From the NCBI RefSeq assembly GCF_024105735.1, contig NZ_JAAAML010000001.1:620001-684000 (forward strand): a stretch of DNA of 64,000 nucleotides, written 5' to 3'. How positions within the stretch are numbered: the stretch's first letter is position 1; each line of letters begins with the position of its first letter. Shown here one piece after another: positions 44,638 to 57,943 of this stretch. A program made the position numbers and the translations under genes. This DNA is from Parahoeflea alexandrii. GTDB lineage: Bacteria; Pseudomonadota; Alphaproteobacteria; Rhizobiales; Rhizobiaceae. The notes below the pieces were generated by a model. The model had not been told where the DNA came from, did not search any database, and saw only the letters and a list, made by a program, of their open reading frames with translations.

Positions 44638-45066
44638 ATGGAGACGCTCGACAAAATCCTGCCAAGAGCGCTGCTGATCGTTTCGGCCGGTCTGTTGTGC
44701 TGGGGCGCTCTGGGGCTTCTGGAATATGTGTTTCCGGTCTTGGCACTCGGTCTGCAGAACGGGAATTTTCCAGCCGGGCTCCAGTTTCTGCATTTCCTTG
44801 CGATCGCACTCACCGGGACAATCTTTGTCTTTGGCTACCTTGGCCGTTGGCCCCATACACCCCATGCGACGATCACAATGTATGCCGTTCTGGCAACACT
44901 CTGCTTCGTCGAGACAATTGATTTCGGCGCATTCGGAGGCGGGGCGACGGGCGTGGCGATCATGCTCGTTGAATTTACCGTCTATATCGGGCTTTCCACC
45001 TATCTGATCCGTTCTCCTGTCATACGCCAGCGTTTTGCAGAGACGTTGCCCGCAAACAGGGCATAG
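44638..45066 (+). CDS. Four-helix membrane protein of unknown function
   Basis: 142 residues with about four transmembrane helices (LLIVSAGLLCWGALGLLEYV, LHFLAIALTGTIFVFGYLG, ITMYAVLATLCFVETIDF, IMLVEFTVYIGLSTYLI). ATG 44638 with GAGGGG close upstream. No recognised family; no operon partners, convergent with carB. Confidence 0.8.
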   Translation: METLDKILPRALLIVSAGLLCWGALGLLEYVFPVLALGLQNGNFPAGLQFLHFLAIALTGTIFVFGYLGRWPHTPHATITMYAVLATLCFVETIDFGAFGGGATGVAIMLVEFTVYIGLSTYLIRSPVIRQRFAETLPANRA

Positions 45067-45247
45067 GTTCTCTGCCGGGCTATCCTGCGCGCCGGGAGAC
45101 TTTGGTTGCGGGTTGCGAAGAAACACTCACCGCGCTGACCCGCCGTGGCTGTCCCCCGAGGCTCCGACGTCGCTTCGCTTGTCCGGCTCAAGGCCGGTGG
45201 GATGGATGCCGGGTCATCATGCCCTCATCCGATCCCCGGCTCCGCCC

Positions 45248-48730
<3,483 letters not shown>

Positions 48731-49372
48731 GGTCCGGGTCCCTGTTGTACGGGCTTCGCGCAAAAAGTCCCCCGTCGGAGATCGACCATCCGGGAGACGC
48801 CATGCGCAAAATCTGAGGCTAGACGCGGCTTATAGGGAAATGTTGGCCGGGGCGAAACCCCAAAACGGGCTTTGTGCAGGGGAAAGTGAGCGGGACCGGG
48901 CAGTTGGCCGAGGCAGCGGAACAGCTGCAAGAGGGCCGAAACGGGGGAAGTGCCGCCAGACGGCAAACCTGCCGAAGGTCTGAAGCCGGTCCGGCGCTGT
49001 TTTTCCGCGACGATCCGGCGGTTTCTCGCTGCTTAAGGCCTGCATCGAGGTGGCTGGTGATCGATTGCGCGTGAGCTGTTTTCAGTCCGTGCAACGACGT
49101 CCGGCGAAATCTTTGTCCGCGCACGCTGAAATTGCAAATCCCGAAATTTGGTAACACTTTCTTAGGAGGTTAGCGTCAGGCTTGAATACAACTTAAAGTA
49201 CATTTGCTGGTGATATTATGTTTTTCCTCCTGGGCCTATCGGCTTCCCGGTGTCGCGGATTTGTGCGCCCGGACTTCCCTATTTCTGCTGATTTTGCTGT
49301 CATCGACTTGATGGAAAGCGTCCGGCCTCCGGTCACTGACCGCGGCTGCGGCACTGCCGAGGAGAAGAGCTG
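48731..49372. other. Long intergenic region between carB and the PAP2-like gene
   Basis: 642 bp. No credible gene: the minus-strand frame about 48819-49157 and a 51-codon plus frame ending TGATG at the next gene lack ribosome sites and family features. The 49140-49230 segment is AT-rich with AGGAGG at 49163-49168 not followed by a start, and probably holds the promoter of the PAP2-like gene. The carB promoter is expected near 48740-48900. Confidence 0.5.
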
Positions 49373-50458
49373 ATGACGGCTCAAGTCTCTGCGCGGCCTT
49401 ATGATGTGCTTTTGTCCAATACCCGCGACAGGCTTCTGGGCGACGCTTGGTTCTACTACGCGGTCTTCTTCTATACGGCTTTCGGCCTTGTCTTCGTCTA
49501 CCTTCTCGGAGGGACCGGTGAAACCGCTCATGCCGCGTACGCCGAACCCTTGTTCAAGGTGTTCGGGCTCTTCATGCCGGTCATTGCCCTGGGCTTTGAC
49601 GCCATTCGGGTGATCGTGCGACTTGATCATCGCCGACCGCTTGCGTTCCGCATGGTGTTTTCCTCCGAACGCATGGCGAGCATGATGGCGGGCATGATCA
49701 TGATGGCGGGGATTGTCCTGTTCATGGGGACCTTCACTACCATCAAGATATCCTTGCCGCTGTTGTTCGACGGTTTTCCCCATGACCGCCTGCATGCCGA
49801 TATTGACCGGATGCTGCATTTCGGCGTCGACCCCTGGCGCTGGCTGCACGGTGTTGCCGGCAGTGAAATCGTTCGGAGCATGCTTGAGTTCAATTACGGT
49901 ACGATCTGGTTCATCCTGTGTTTCGGGGGAGTGTTCTTCGTCGCCACCTCGCCCAAGGCCGATACGATCCGGATCCGTTACCTGGTCATGTTCATGGTGT
50001 GCTGGATGGTCGTGGGGAATGTTCTTGCGGGCGCTTTCCTGTCGGCGGGCCCGGCGTTTTACGGCGAGGTAACGGGCGATCACGGACGTTTTGCCGATCT
50101 GCTGGCCTTGCTTTCCCAGAATCCCGACACGGCATCGCCCTACGGATATCAGCGCTATCTGTGGGCGCTCTACCAAAATGACATCAAGGCTTTCGGCGCG
50201 GGTATCTCTGCCTTTCCCAGCGTGCACGTGGCTCTCATCACCATGAATGCGCTTTTCGTTGCCGAGCGTTCGCGTCTTCTTGGGGGGCTGGCTTTTGTTT
50301 ATGTGGCGTTGATTGTTTTGAGCTCGGTGTATCTGGGATGGCATTACGCGATCGACGGCTACATTTCGATCGCCCTTGTCGTGTCCGGCCATTTCCTGGT
50401 CAGGCGGATGTTTCGGACCGGTGATGCCGGGAGGCACGTCTTCGCAAAGGGCGGCTGA
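49373..50458 (+). CDS. PAP2/AUR1-like membrane phosphatase or inositolphosphotransferase-like protein
   Basis: 361 residues with about eight transmembrane helices. PAP2-type motifs in the AUR1 style: ISAFPSVHVALITMNALF (usual C2) and YLGWHYAIDGYISIAL (C3). AUR1-type enzymes make inositol phosphorylceramide in eukaryotes; some bacteria use related enzymes on sphingolipid- or PI-like substrates. The lipid substrate here is unknown. ATG 49373 with GAGGAGAAGAG. Confidence 0.85.
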   Translation: MTAQVSARPYDVLLSNTRDRLLGDAWFYYAVFFYTAFGLVFVYLLGGTGETAHAAYAEPLFKVFGLFMPVIALGFDAIRVIVRLDHRRPLAFRMVFSSERMASMMAGMIMMAGIVLFMGTFTTIKISLPLLFDGFPHDRLHADIDRMLHFGVDPWRWLHGVAGSEIVRSMLEFNYGTIWFILCFGGVFFVATSPKADTIRIRYLVMFMVCWMVVGNVLAGAFLSAGPAFYGEVTGDHGRFADLLALLSQNPDTASPYGYQRYLWALYQNDIKAFGAGISAFPSVHVALITMNALFVAERSRLLGGLAFVYVALIVLSSVYLGWHYAIDGYISIALVVSGHFLVRRMFRTGDAGRHVFAKGG

Positions 50459-50462
50459 GCGG

Positions 50463-50780
50463 CTATTTCTGCCGCTTCTGCAGGTCCAGCAACCACTCCA
50501 CAACGTCGGCCTTTTCGTGATCGAACAGGCGGAAGGTGGTCATCGGGAAATGGTCAGCCTCGAGGAAGGCTTCGAACCAGGCGCGGTCGCGGCCCTCGAT
50601 GCTGACGATCATCGAGTAGGGCGGGGCCATATCGGCGGTGAGTTTTGCGCCCTCGCGGACATGGCAGTCACGGCACCATTCGTCGACGACTTTCTGGCCA
50701 CGCTTGACCGCCGCCCTGTCGGCCAGTGCGGGGCTTGCTGCAAGCGGCATCAGCAAGGCCGCCAGAATGAGGGCGCGCAT
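50463..50780 (-). CDS. Small exported c-type cytochrome
   Basis: 105 residues from the chosen ATG 50780 (MRALILAALLMPLAA, a signal peptide). One heme-binding CRDCH and a downstream FPMTTF whose Met may be the distal ligand. In-frame ATGs at 50804 and 50834 give longer forms. The TTG-frame overlaps the LytTR stop, so it is cotranscribed with that gene. Periplasmic electron carrier; partner unknown. Confidence 0.85.
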   Translation of the reverse strand: MRALILAALLMPLAASPALADRAAVKRGQKVVDEWCRDCHVREGAKLTADMAPPYSMIVSIEGRDRAWFEAFLEADHFPMTTFRLFDHEKADVVEWLLDLQKRQK

Positions 50781-50923
50781 GGTGGGAACCGCGCTCGGCG
50801 CCATGGTGCTGCGTGATGATTGTCTCGGTGTCATCGCTTCTGCCCGCTGCTTGCGTCTGTTGCTCCGGATCGCCCGGTTTGGTTCACGGTGAACCCTGCA
50901 CTTCGCCACCGCAATGATCGGGA

Positions 50924-51826
50924 TCAAGCGCCATCCATGCGGTCTGCCCAGCGGGCGCGCACCTCGGCGAGCTGGCTGCGGCTGACCGGCAGGGTCTGGC
51001 CGTCAACGGTTTCGACCGCAAGCCGCGGGTTCTTGCCACCCTGCCGGATGATCTTGCGGACGCCGGCATCGGAGACCCAGTGCGACCGGTGGATCTGCTG
51101 TCCAGTGTCGTTGCCGGTCTCGTTGATCGCGTCGCCAAGCCGCATCAGCAGCAGATCCGTGCCCCTGCTGGTTACCGCCAGCACGTAATGGTCCTGCACC
51201 TCGAGCCGGATCAGCGTGCCGCGCTTGTTCGCCGGCAACCGGTCGAGCAGGGCCGGGCGATCGGGCAGGTCGGGGCGGCCTGTTCCGGCTTCACGAGCCT
51301 GTGCGGCAGGCGCATCAGCAATGGAAGCGGCCCTGGCCCCGTCCAGGGCAGGTGGTTCTGCGGTGCCGGGTGCTGCTTCCGGGTCAGCCTGATCGCTGCC
51401 ACTCAGGCTGAGCCAGGTCAGCAGGCAGAAGGCGATCGAGATCGGCAGCGAGACGAGAGCATTCTCCACAATGCGTTCCAGATTCAGCGGCCGCATCAGC
51501 AGCGCAAAATTGATCACTGTAATGGCAAGTCCGACGGGCAGTGCGGCGAAAGCGGCGCCCACCAGCATGCGGCTCATGCGCGATGGGAGGCGCTTGCCCA
51601 GCGCGGCGTCGAAAAACGAGATGCTCGTGAGCGCGCAGGCCCAGGTGACCGCATGTAACACCAGCCAGTAGCCAAGCCGGGTGGGGAAGGCGAGGCGCTC
51701 ATAGGTGCCGAACGGACCGGTGAGCACAAACAGGCCGACGACCAGTGCAAAGACCAGCCACAGCCGCGGGCGCAGGAGCAGCGCGCGCAGTTCACGAAGC
51801 GTGGATTGCAGCAACGTGTCGCTCAC
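50924..51826 (-). CDS. Membrane-bound LytTR-domain transcriptional regulator
   Basis: 300 residues. Four transmembrane helices in the first 150 residues (LWLVFALVVGLFVLTGPFG and others), an Ala/Pro-rich linker about 150-195, then a LytTR DNA-binding domain (GTLIRLEVQDHYVLAVTSRG, QQIHRSHWVSDAGVRKIIRQ). Start is a GTG at 51826 with CGGAGAA. Sensor and DNA-binding domain are in one membrane protein, without a kinase. Its downstream gene encodes a cytochrome c. Confidence 0.92.
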   Translation of the reverse strand: MSDTLLQSTLRELRALLLRPRLWLVFALVVGLFVLTGPFGTYERLAFPTRLGYWLVLHAVTWACALTSISFFDAALGKRLPSRMSRMLVGAAFAALPVGLAITVINFALLMRPLNLERIVENALVSLPISIAFCLLTWLSLSGSDQADPEAAPGTAEPPALDGARAASIADAPAAQAREAGTGRPDLPDRPALLDRLPANKRGTLIRLEVQDHYVLAVTSRGTDLLLMRLGDAINETGNDTGQQIHRSHWVSDAGVRKIIRQGGKNPRLAVETVDGQTLPVSRSQLAEVRARWADRMDGA

Positions 51827-51961
51827 GAAGTTCTCCGGGTCACAGGCGCATCAGGCGTTGAGGATCGGCGGCGACCATGGCCGATGGGCGCAGATTTGGC
51901 AATCGGACCGCCAGCCTTTCGGAGTTTCCTGGGTTGCGGTCCACAACAACGGATAGTTTCC

Positions 51962-52870
51962 ATGACCCTCGAACCGCTGCTTACCGCCAGCCCTGCCATT
52001 CAGTTTCATGTCGCAACGGTCGTGCCCGCGGCGCTGATCGGCGGCATCATGCTGCTGATGCGCAAGGGCACCTCTCTGCACCGCATGGCCGGCAGGCTGT
52101 GGATCGCGCTGATGGTGCTGACAGCATTGTCGAGTTTCTTCATCCACGAGATCAAGCTCATCGGCGGCTTCTCGCCGATCCACATTCTTTCGGTGGTGGT
52201 TCTGGTGAGCGCCGCCGAAGTGATCCGCTCGGCGCGGCGGCGCGATTTCGTCCGTCACCAAAGGGTGGTCAAATCGCTCTATTTCGGCGCCATCGGCATT
52301 GCCGGGCTGTTCACCCTGCTGCCGGGGCGGATCATGCACGAGGTGGTTTTCGCCCCGGGGCGGGGCGATGGAGCGCCGGTCTGGGTCTGGCCGCTGCTGG
52401 TGGCGCTGGTCGCGCTCGGGATCAGCCGCATGCGCGACCGTGAGATGCCGGTCTGGCGGCTGTTGCTGCTGCCCGCGTTCCTGGTCTCGGTGTCGGTGCT
52501 CACGGTTTTCTTCGGCGGGCTGAATGCAGCGGCACTGCTGGCGCTGACCGCGGGTATGGTGCTGGGGGCAATGGCCGGCTGGTGGACGATGCGCGATGTC
52601 GAGGTGCACCGGCTTGCCGGCAACCGGGTCAGGGTCAGCGGTGAGTTTGTCTCGCTGATGGCCATACTGGTGATCTTCGCCAGCCGCTTTGCCGCCGGCA
52701 TGCTTGAGGCGACCGGTTCCTCTCTTCAAGAACTTCCAGGCGTGGCGGAACTTTTCGTGCTGATCCCGGTTTTGTTTGCGGCGCTGATGGCGGCGCGCGC
52801 GCTGGCGCAAGCCGGGTTCAATCCGCTCCGCTTCAAGGGCCGGCAGTTGACCAGCGAGACGCAGTGTTGA
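51962..52870 (+). CDS. Eight-to-ten-helix membrane protein, DUF2306-like N-terminal half
   Basis: 302 residues. N-terminal half resembles DUF2306 (KGTSLHRMAGRLWIALMVLT, VRHQRVVKSLYFGAIGIAGL); C-terminal half is a second membrane unit (GLNAAALLALTAGMVLGAMA, ILVIFASRFAAGMLEATG). ATG 51962; SD is weak. Divergent from the LytTR gene, so it may be its target. Function unknown. Confidence 0.82.
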   Translation: MTLEPLLTASPAIQFHVATVVPAALIGGIMLLMRKGTSLHRMAGRLWIALMVLTALSSFFIHEIKLIGGFSPIHILSVVVLVSAAEVIRSARRRDFVRHQRVVKSLYFGAIGIAGLFTLLPGRIMHEVVFAPGRGDGAPVWVWPLLVALVALGISRMRDREMPVWRLLLLPAFLVSVSVLTVFFGGLNAAALLALTAGMVLGAMAGWWTMRDVEVHRLAGNRVRVSGEFVSLMAILVIFASRFAAGMLEATGSSLQELPGVAELFVLIPVLFAALMAARALAQAGFNPLRFKGRQLTSETQC

Positions 52871-52937
52871 AACTGGTTGCGGCGGCCCGTACAAACGCTG
52901 CATAAGCAAAGGCTGAAGCCGCCGGGGAGTTGCAAGC

Positions 52938-53852
52938 ATGGATTGGAAGGGCCGTCGCCAGAGCGACAATATCGAGGACCGCCGCGGCACCTCATCGCGT
53001 GGCGGCAATCCGTTCGGGCGCGGCGGCATGCGATTGCCCAGCGGCGGTATCCGCCGCTCGGGACTGAGCTTCAAGACCATCCTGATCATCGGCGTCATCT
53101 ATCTGGTGCTCAAGTTCATGGGCATCGATCCGCTGCAGATGCTGGGTGGCGATCCCGGCACGGTGATCACCGGGCAGCCTTCGGGGCCGGGCAGCCAGAT
53201 CTCGGAAACCCGCAAGGACGAGATGACGCAATTCGTCGCCACCGTGCTGGCGGAGACCGAGGATGTCTGGAACGGCATCATGAAATCTCAGGGCTTCGAC
53301 TATCCCGAGCCGACGCTGGTGCTGTTTTCCGGCGCGGTGGCTTCGGCCTGCGGCAATGCCAGCTCTGCGTCCGGACCGTTCTACTGCCCGGGCGACCAGA
53401 AGGTCTATATCGACCTCGCGTTCTTCGACGAACTGGCGCAGCGCTTCAAGGCATCGGGCGATTTCGCCCAGGCCTATGTGCTGGCCCACGAGGTCGGCCA
53501 TCACGTGCAGAACCTGATCGGCGTTCTGCCCGAGTTCAACCGGATGCGCCGGTCGATGAGCCAGTCCGAGCAGAACCAGATGTCGATCCGGGTCGAGTTG
53601 CAAGCCGATTGCTTCGCCGGTATCTGGGGCCACTACACCGCGCAGAAGGGCCTGCTTGAGCGCGGCGACCTGGAAGAGGCGCTCAATGCCGCCGAGCAGA
53701 TCGGCGATGACACGCTGCAGCGCCGGACGCAGGGTTACGTGGTGCCCGAAAGCTTCAATCATGGCACCTCGGCGCAACGGCAGGAGTGGTTTGCCCGCGG
53801 CTTCGAAACCGGCCGCCTGGATGCCTGCGACACGTTCAACAATCCTGTATGA
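52938..53852 (+). CDS. YpfJ-type neutral zinc metallopeptidase
   Basis: 304 residues. A Gly/Arg-rich cytoplasmic start, one transmembrane anchor (TILIIGVIYLVLKFMGI about 48-64), then the Zn_peptidase domain with AYVLAHEVGHHVQNLIGV (HExxH near residue 185) and downstream QADCFAGIWGHYTAQ. Single-pass membrane or envelope protease of the KPN_02809/YpfJ family; substrate unknown. ATG 52938 with GGGGAG. Confidence 0.94.
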   Translation: MDWKGRRQSDNIEDRRGTSSRGGNPFGRGGMRLPSGGIRRSGLSFKTILIIGVIYLVLKFMGIDPLQMLGGDPGTVITGQPSGPGSQISETRKDEMTQFVATVLAETEDVWNGIMKSQGFDYPEPTLVLFSGAVASACGNASSASGPFYCPGDQKVYIDLAFFDELAQRFKASGDFAQAYVLAHEVGHHVQNLIGVLPEFNRMRRSMSQSEQNQMSIRVELQADCFAGIWGHYTAQKGLLERGDLEEALNAAEQIGDDTLQRRTQGYVVPESFNHGTSAQRQEWFARGFETGRLDACDTFNNPV

Positions 53853-54035
53853 AATCTCGCATGCGAATTGTAGCCAGTAACTAGTTTAGGTCTTGCTTAA
53901 CTGTTCATTGAGATGCCCCGTAGGATTTTATGGGAACCGCTGGCGGGTATTGCATTGCCCACGTCCGGCAAAGGCATGAAGCCTGTTTTCGGGGCCGATG
54001 AACGGTCCCCGCTCCCAAATCCAGGCAGGTAGCCC

Positions 54036-56291
54036 ATGACCCTCAGAACCCGTATTTTCCTTCTGGCTCCGCTTGCCATTCTCGGCATGCTGCTCGTCGG
54101 ATCGATTTTCTATTTTGGCGAAAGGGTTGAGCAGACCTACCGCACCGATCTCGACAAGATCCAGGACCTTTACATTCTCGACCAGGATCTCGAAATGTCG
54201 ATGCTGCAAGCGCGCAGGGCCGAGAAGGATTTCCTGCTGCGCAAACGGGAAACCGATGTCAGCCGTCATGCCGAAGTCGCCGCGGCGGCCGAGGCGCAGA
54301 TCCAGCGGATGCAAACACTTGCCTCTCAGGGCTTCGCCTCGGAAATGGATCAGCGGGTGGCGGCGCTGGATACCGGTTTCGAGCGCTATGTCGCCATTTT
54401 CGGCCAACTGGCCGAGAAAGTCCGGATGCTTGGCCTCGACGAGGAGACCGGCCTGCAGGGTTCCCTGCGCGATGCCGTGAAGCAGGCAGAAAGCGTGCTG
54501 GAAACGGTGGGTCAGCCGGAACTGACGGTCAAGATGCTGATGATGCGGCGTCATGAGAAGGATTTCATCATGCGCGTCGACGAAAAATACGTCGGCCGAC
54601 TCAATGACCGCGTGGCCGAGTTCAAGCAGTTTCCGACAGCGCTGTTCGATTCCGCCAGCAAACGGGATGAAGTGTTTTCGCTGATTGACAGCTATCAGTC
54701 CGATTTCCAGAAATTTGCCTCGGCAACGCTGGAAGAACGCGAACTGCGGTCGCAACTGTCGGCCAGTTACGCGGAAATCGAGCCTGTGCTGGCGGAAATC
54801 CGGACATTCCTGACCGAGCGCCGCGATGCCACCGCCAGGGAACTGGCCGCCACCAAGGCCAGTATCGGCCAGCTGGTGATCATTGTGACCGGCCTTGCGA
54901 TGCTGATCATCGGCGCCGTGGCCATCCTGGTTGCGCGGTCGGTGGGCAAGCCGCTGGCGGCAACCGTTGAGGCACTGCAGGCGCTTGCGCGCGGTGAAAC
55001 CGGCGTTGTCATCGAAGGCCGTGACCGCAAGGACGAGATCGGCGGCATTGCCGTCGCCTTCGAGGCCTGCCAGGCGCTGGCCGTTGAAAAGGCCCGCCGC
55101 GAACAGGAAGAGGCCAATGCACGTGATGCCGCGGACCGGCAGCGCCGGGAAGAGACCGCGCGTCAGGACGAAGAGCGCAAGCGCAATCTGGAGACAGCCA
55201 TCGGGGCGCTCGACAATGCGCTCGGCAGGCTCGCCGATGGCGACCTGACTGCGCATATCTCCCAGCCCTTCGTCGGCGAACTCGACAGTCTGCGCACCTC
55301 GTTCAACAGCTCCGTCGAGAAGCTCAGCGAGACACTCATCGAGATCACGCACAATACCGACAGCATCTTCGGGCATTCGCAGGAAATGCGCAGCGCGGTC
55401 GATGATCTGTCGAAACGGACCGAACAGCAGGCTGCAGCCCTCGAAGAGAGCTCTGCGGCGCTCGAGCAGATCAGTTCGACCGTCAAAAGCTCTGCAGACC
55501 GATCACAGGACGCCAATCTGAAGGTGTCGGAAGCCAAGACCGCAAGCGATGCCTCGACCAGGGTTGTCGCGGATGCGGTGCAAGCGATGGGCAACATCAA
55601 GGGCGCGTCGGAAGAAATCTCCAAGATCATCGGCGTGATCGACGAAATCGCCTTCCAGACCAACCTGCTCGCACTCAATGCCGGGGTGGAAGCGGCGCGG
55701 GCCGGCGAGGCCGGAAAGGGCTTTGCCGTGGTCGCCCAGGAGGTGCGCGAACTGGCGCAACGCTCGGCAACGGCTGCCAAGGAGATCAAGACCCTGATCG
55801 GCAAATCATCCGAAGCGGTGGACAGCGGTGTCGATCTGGTCAAGGAGACAGGTACGGCTCTGGGGACCATCGCGGGACTGGTCAGCGAGATCAACGAGCA
55901 TATCCATTCGATCGCGACGGCCGCCAGGGAGCAGTCGACCGGCTTGCAGGAAGTCAGCTCGGCGGTCAGCCAGATGGATCAGGTGACGCAGCGGAACGCG
56001 GCAATGGTCGAGGAAACCACAGCGGTAACACACCGGCTGTCTGACGAGGCAACTGGTTTGACGTCGCTCGTCAAAAGGTTCCAGCTTGCGGAAGCGGGAT
56101 CAGCACCTGCGCACGTTTCCGCATCGGCCCGCGGATCGGCACAGGCCAGCCGCAGGATTTCCGGTCCGGCGGCTGCCGCCCCGGCTTCGGTTGCGCGGCC
56201 TTCTCCGGCCCACAAGATGGTCAACCAGGTCAGGCAGGCGTTCTCATCCGGCGGCTCCGCGGCAGCCGAACAGGAATGGTCGGAGTTCTGA
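54036..56291 (+). CDS. Methyl-accepting chemotaxis protein with helical bimodular (HBM) sensor
   Basis: 751 residues. TM1 about 8-26, an HBM sensor domain about 30-275, TM2, HAMP ([20 protein letters not shown]), then the MCP signalling hairpin with [20 protein letters not shown]. Two internal motifs, [11 protein letters not shown] and [11 protein letters not shown], mark the two helical bundles of HBM. It ends in EWSEF, matching the xWxxF CheR-tethering pentapeptide. Relatives such as McpS sense TCA-cycle acids. ATG 54036 with AGGTAG. Confidence 0.93.
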   Translation: MTLRTRIFLLAPLAILGMLLVGSIFYFGERVEQTYRTDLDKIQDLYILDQDLEMSMLQARRAEKDFLLRKRETDVSRHAEVAAAAEAQIQRMQTLASQGFASEMDQRVAALDTGFERYVAIFGQLAEKVRMLGLDEETGLQGSLRDAVKQAESVLETVGQPELTVKMLMMRRHEKDFIMRVDEKYVGRLNDRVAEFKQFPTALFDSASKRDEVFSLIDSYQSDFQKFASATLEERELRSQLSASYAEIEPVLAEIRTFLTERRDATARELAATKASIGQLVIIVTGLAMLIIGAVAILVARSVGKPLAATVEALQALARGETGVVIEGRDRKDEIGGIAVAFEACQALAVEKARREQEEANARDAADRQRREETARQDEERKRNLETAIGALDNALGRLADGDLTAHISQPFVGELDSLRTSFNSSVEKLSETLIEITHNTDSIFGHSQEMRSAVDDLSKRTEQQAAALEESSAALEQISSTVKSSADRSQDANLKVSEAKTASDASTRVVADAVQAMGNIKGASEEISKIIGVIDEIAFQTNLLALNAGVEAARAGEAGKGFAVVAQEVRELAQRSATAAKEIKTLIGKSSEAVDSGVDLVKETGTALGTIAGLVSEINEHIHSIATAAREQSTGLQEVSSAVSQMDQVTQRNAAMVEETTAVTHRLSDEATGLTSLVKRFQLAEAGSAPAHVSASARGSAQASRRISGPAAAAPASVARPSPAHKMVNQVRQAFSSGGSAAAEQEWSEF

Positions 56292-56323
56292 TCTTCTGGG
56301 CATCATCGTGTTTTCAGGAACTT

Positions 56324-56353
56324 GCCGGGGACCTCAGGGTTCCCGGCTTTTTT
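56324..56353 (+). terminator. Rho-independent terminator after the HBM chemoreceptor
   Basis: GCCGGGGACC / GGTTCCCGGC with a G-U pair and TCAG loop, followed by six T. Confidence 0.92.
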
Positions 56354-56420
56354 GAAACAGGTGGGGGCTGATGCCCTGATTGTCCCGGGCCTGCAGGGCT
56401 GAGCAAAGCCGCTGGCGTTC

Positions 56421-57743
56421 TCAGTCCGCCTCCGGCGCATCGCGGCTGACCACCTCCACCGGCGAACGCATGATGATCTCGCGGTGCGGGAAGGGGATGT
56501 TGACGCCGTTTTCCTTGAAGATGTCCCAGAGCGCGATCAGCACCTTGCCGCGGACATTGGTCAGGCCCGCCTGCGGGTCGGAGATCCAGAAACGCAGTTT
56601 GAAATCCAGCGACGAGGCGCCGAACTGCGTCATCCAGCAGACCGGTGGCCGCGTGGAGAGCACCCGGTCAACCGAAGTTGCTGCGCTGATTGCAAGACGG
56701 GTGACCTCGTGCGGATCGCTGTCATAGGATACGCCGAAATCCACATCGAGGCGCACAAGCTTGTCGGAGAACGACCAGTTGACCACCTGCTGGGTGATGA
56801 AATCCTCGTTCGGTATGAGATATTCGCGGCCATCGCGGGTGATCACCGAAACGAAACGGGCGCGCAGTTCCCGGATCCAGCCGAAGGTCTCACCGAGCGC
56901 GATGGTGTCGCCGGGCTTGATCGACCGGTCCATGAGAATGATGACCCCGGAAATGAAGTTGGACACGACTTTCTGGAGGCCGAAGCCGAGGCCGACGCCG
57001 ACGGCACCTGAAAAGACCGTCAGCGCGGTCAGGTCGATACCGGTGGAGGAAAGCGCCATCATGCCGGCGACGATGATGAGGCCGATCTTGACCACCTTGC
57101 CGGCCAGAACCCTGAAGGAGGGTGAGAGATCCTCCACCTGGCTGATGCGGCTTTCGAAGAAATTGCCAAGCAGGTTGGCAACCCAGAGGAAGCCCGCGGT
57201 GATGATCACCGTGCGCAACACGAACAGCACGGAAATCCGCAAATCGCCCAGCTGCAGTGCCAGTTGATCCAGAAAATCGGCGGTTTCGGTGCGCAGTTCG
57301 AGGATGCCGAGCGCCACATAGACAAAGATCGCAAAGGCCACCAGACGGGCGATGGTCCTGTTCTGGATGATCCGGCTCGACACCGATATGGCAAGCCAGG
57401 CAGACCCAAGCGCCAGCGCCAATGCCATGAGATAGGTGCGGGACGGCCAGGTCAGCTCCAGCGTGACCAGCCGGGCGCCGGCCAGGAATAGCAAGAAGAA
57501 GATCCAGTTGGTCCGGCGCATGACGGCAATGAGAAGGCGCAGCAGCCCGGGTTTGCCCTTGATCGTGCGCGCCCAGTCCTCAAGCCAGGGTTCAACCCTG
57601 CGCGAGACAAGCCATCCCGCGAAGTAGCAGCCCCCGATGATCAGGATCTGGTAGTAGGTCCAGGGCAGGCCGAAATAGGCCTTCGCGGTCTGGGCGAAGG
57701 CGAGCACGGCGTCAAGCAAGGCGGGAAGGTCGATGGTCTGCAT
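56421..57743 (-). CDS. Large MscS-family mechanosensitive channel
   Basis: 440 residues. Several extra N-terminal helices, then MscS TM3 TVFSGAVGVGLGFGLQKVVS and the beta domain (SIKPGDTIALGETFGWIREL, EYLIPNEDFITQQVVNWSFS). Longer than the MscS at 18952, resembling YbdG/YnaI-type channels. ATG 57743. Located between the HBM chemoreceptor and the MATE gene with no obvious operon. Confidence 0.94.
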   Translation of the reverse strand: MQTIDLPALLDAVLAFAQTAKAYFGLPWTYYQILIIGGCYFAGWLVSRRVEPWLEDWARTIKGKPGLLRLLIAVMRRTNWIFFLLFLAGARLVTLELTWPSRTYLMALALALGSAWLAISVSSRIIQNRTIARLVAFAIFVYVALGILELRTETADFLDQLALQLGDLRISVLFVLRTVIITAGFLWVANLLGNFFESRISQVEDLSPSFRVLAGKVVKIGLIIVAGMMALSSTGIDLTALTVFSGAVGVGLGFGLQKVVSNFISGVIILMDRSIKPGDTIALGETFGWIRELRARFVSVITRDGREYLIPNEDFITQQVVNWSFSDKLVRLDVDFGVSYDSDPHEVTRLAISAATSVDRVLSTRPPVCWMTQFGASSLDFKLRFWISDPQAGLTNVRGKVLIALWDIFKENGVNIPFPHREIIMRSPVEVVSRDAPEAD

Positions 57744-57943
57744 GGCCCCATTATGAGAGCGATCGGCGTGTATGAGAAGCGTCGAGTTCATACCGGCCCC
57801 GCCGGGTGGGATTGCCGGGCCGTTCGCTGGTCGCTTTCCCGGGCCTCACCGCCGCGTTTTCGTCAGGGGTGTTTCGGGCGCTTGCCCGCTTGCCAAGACG
57901 ACATCCGCCGACCATAAGCAGGTCTTTGATTTGGGAGTTTTTC

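Noticed and set aside
48819-49157. Minus-strand frame of 112 codons upstream of carB
   Set aside because: Ser/Pro/Cys-rich noise composition, no SD, no domain.
49218-49373. 51-codon frame ending in TGATG at the start of the PAP2-like gene
   Set aside because: No ribosome binding site and no recognisable features; GAGGAGAAGAG clearly serves the ATG at 49373.
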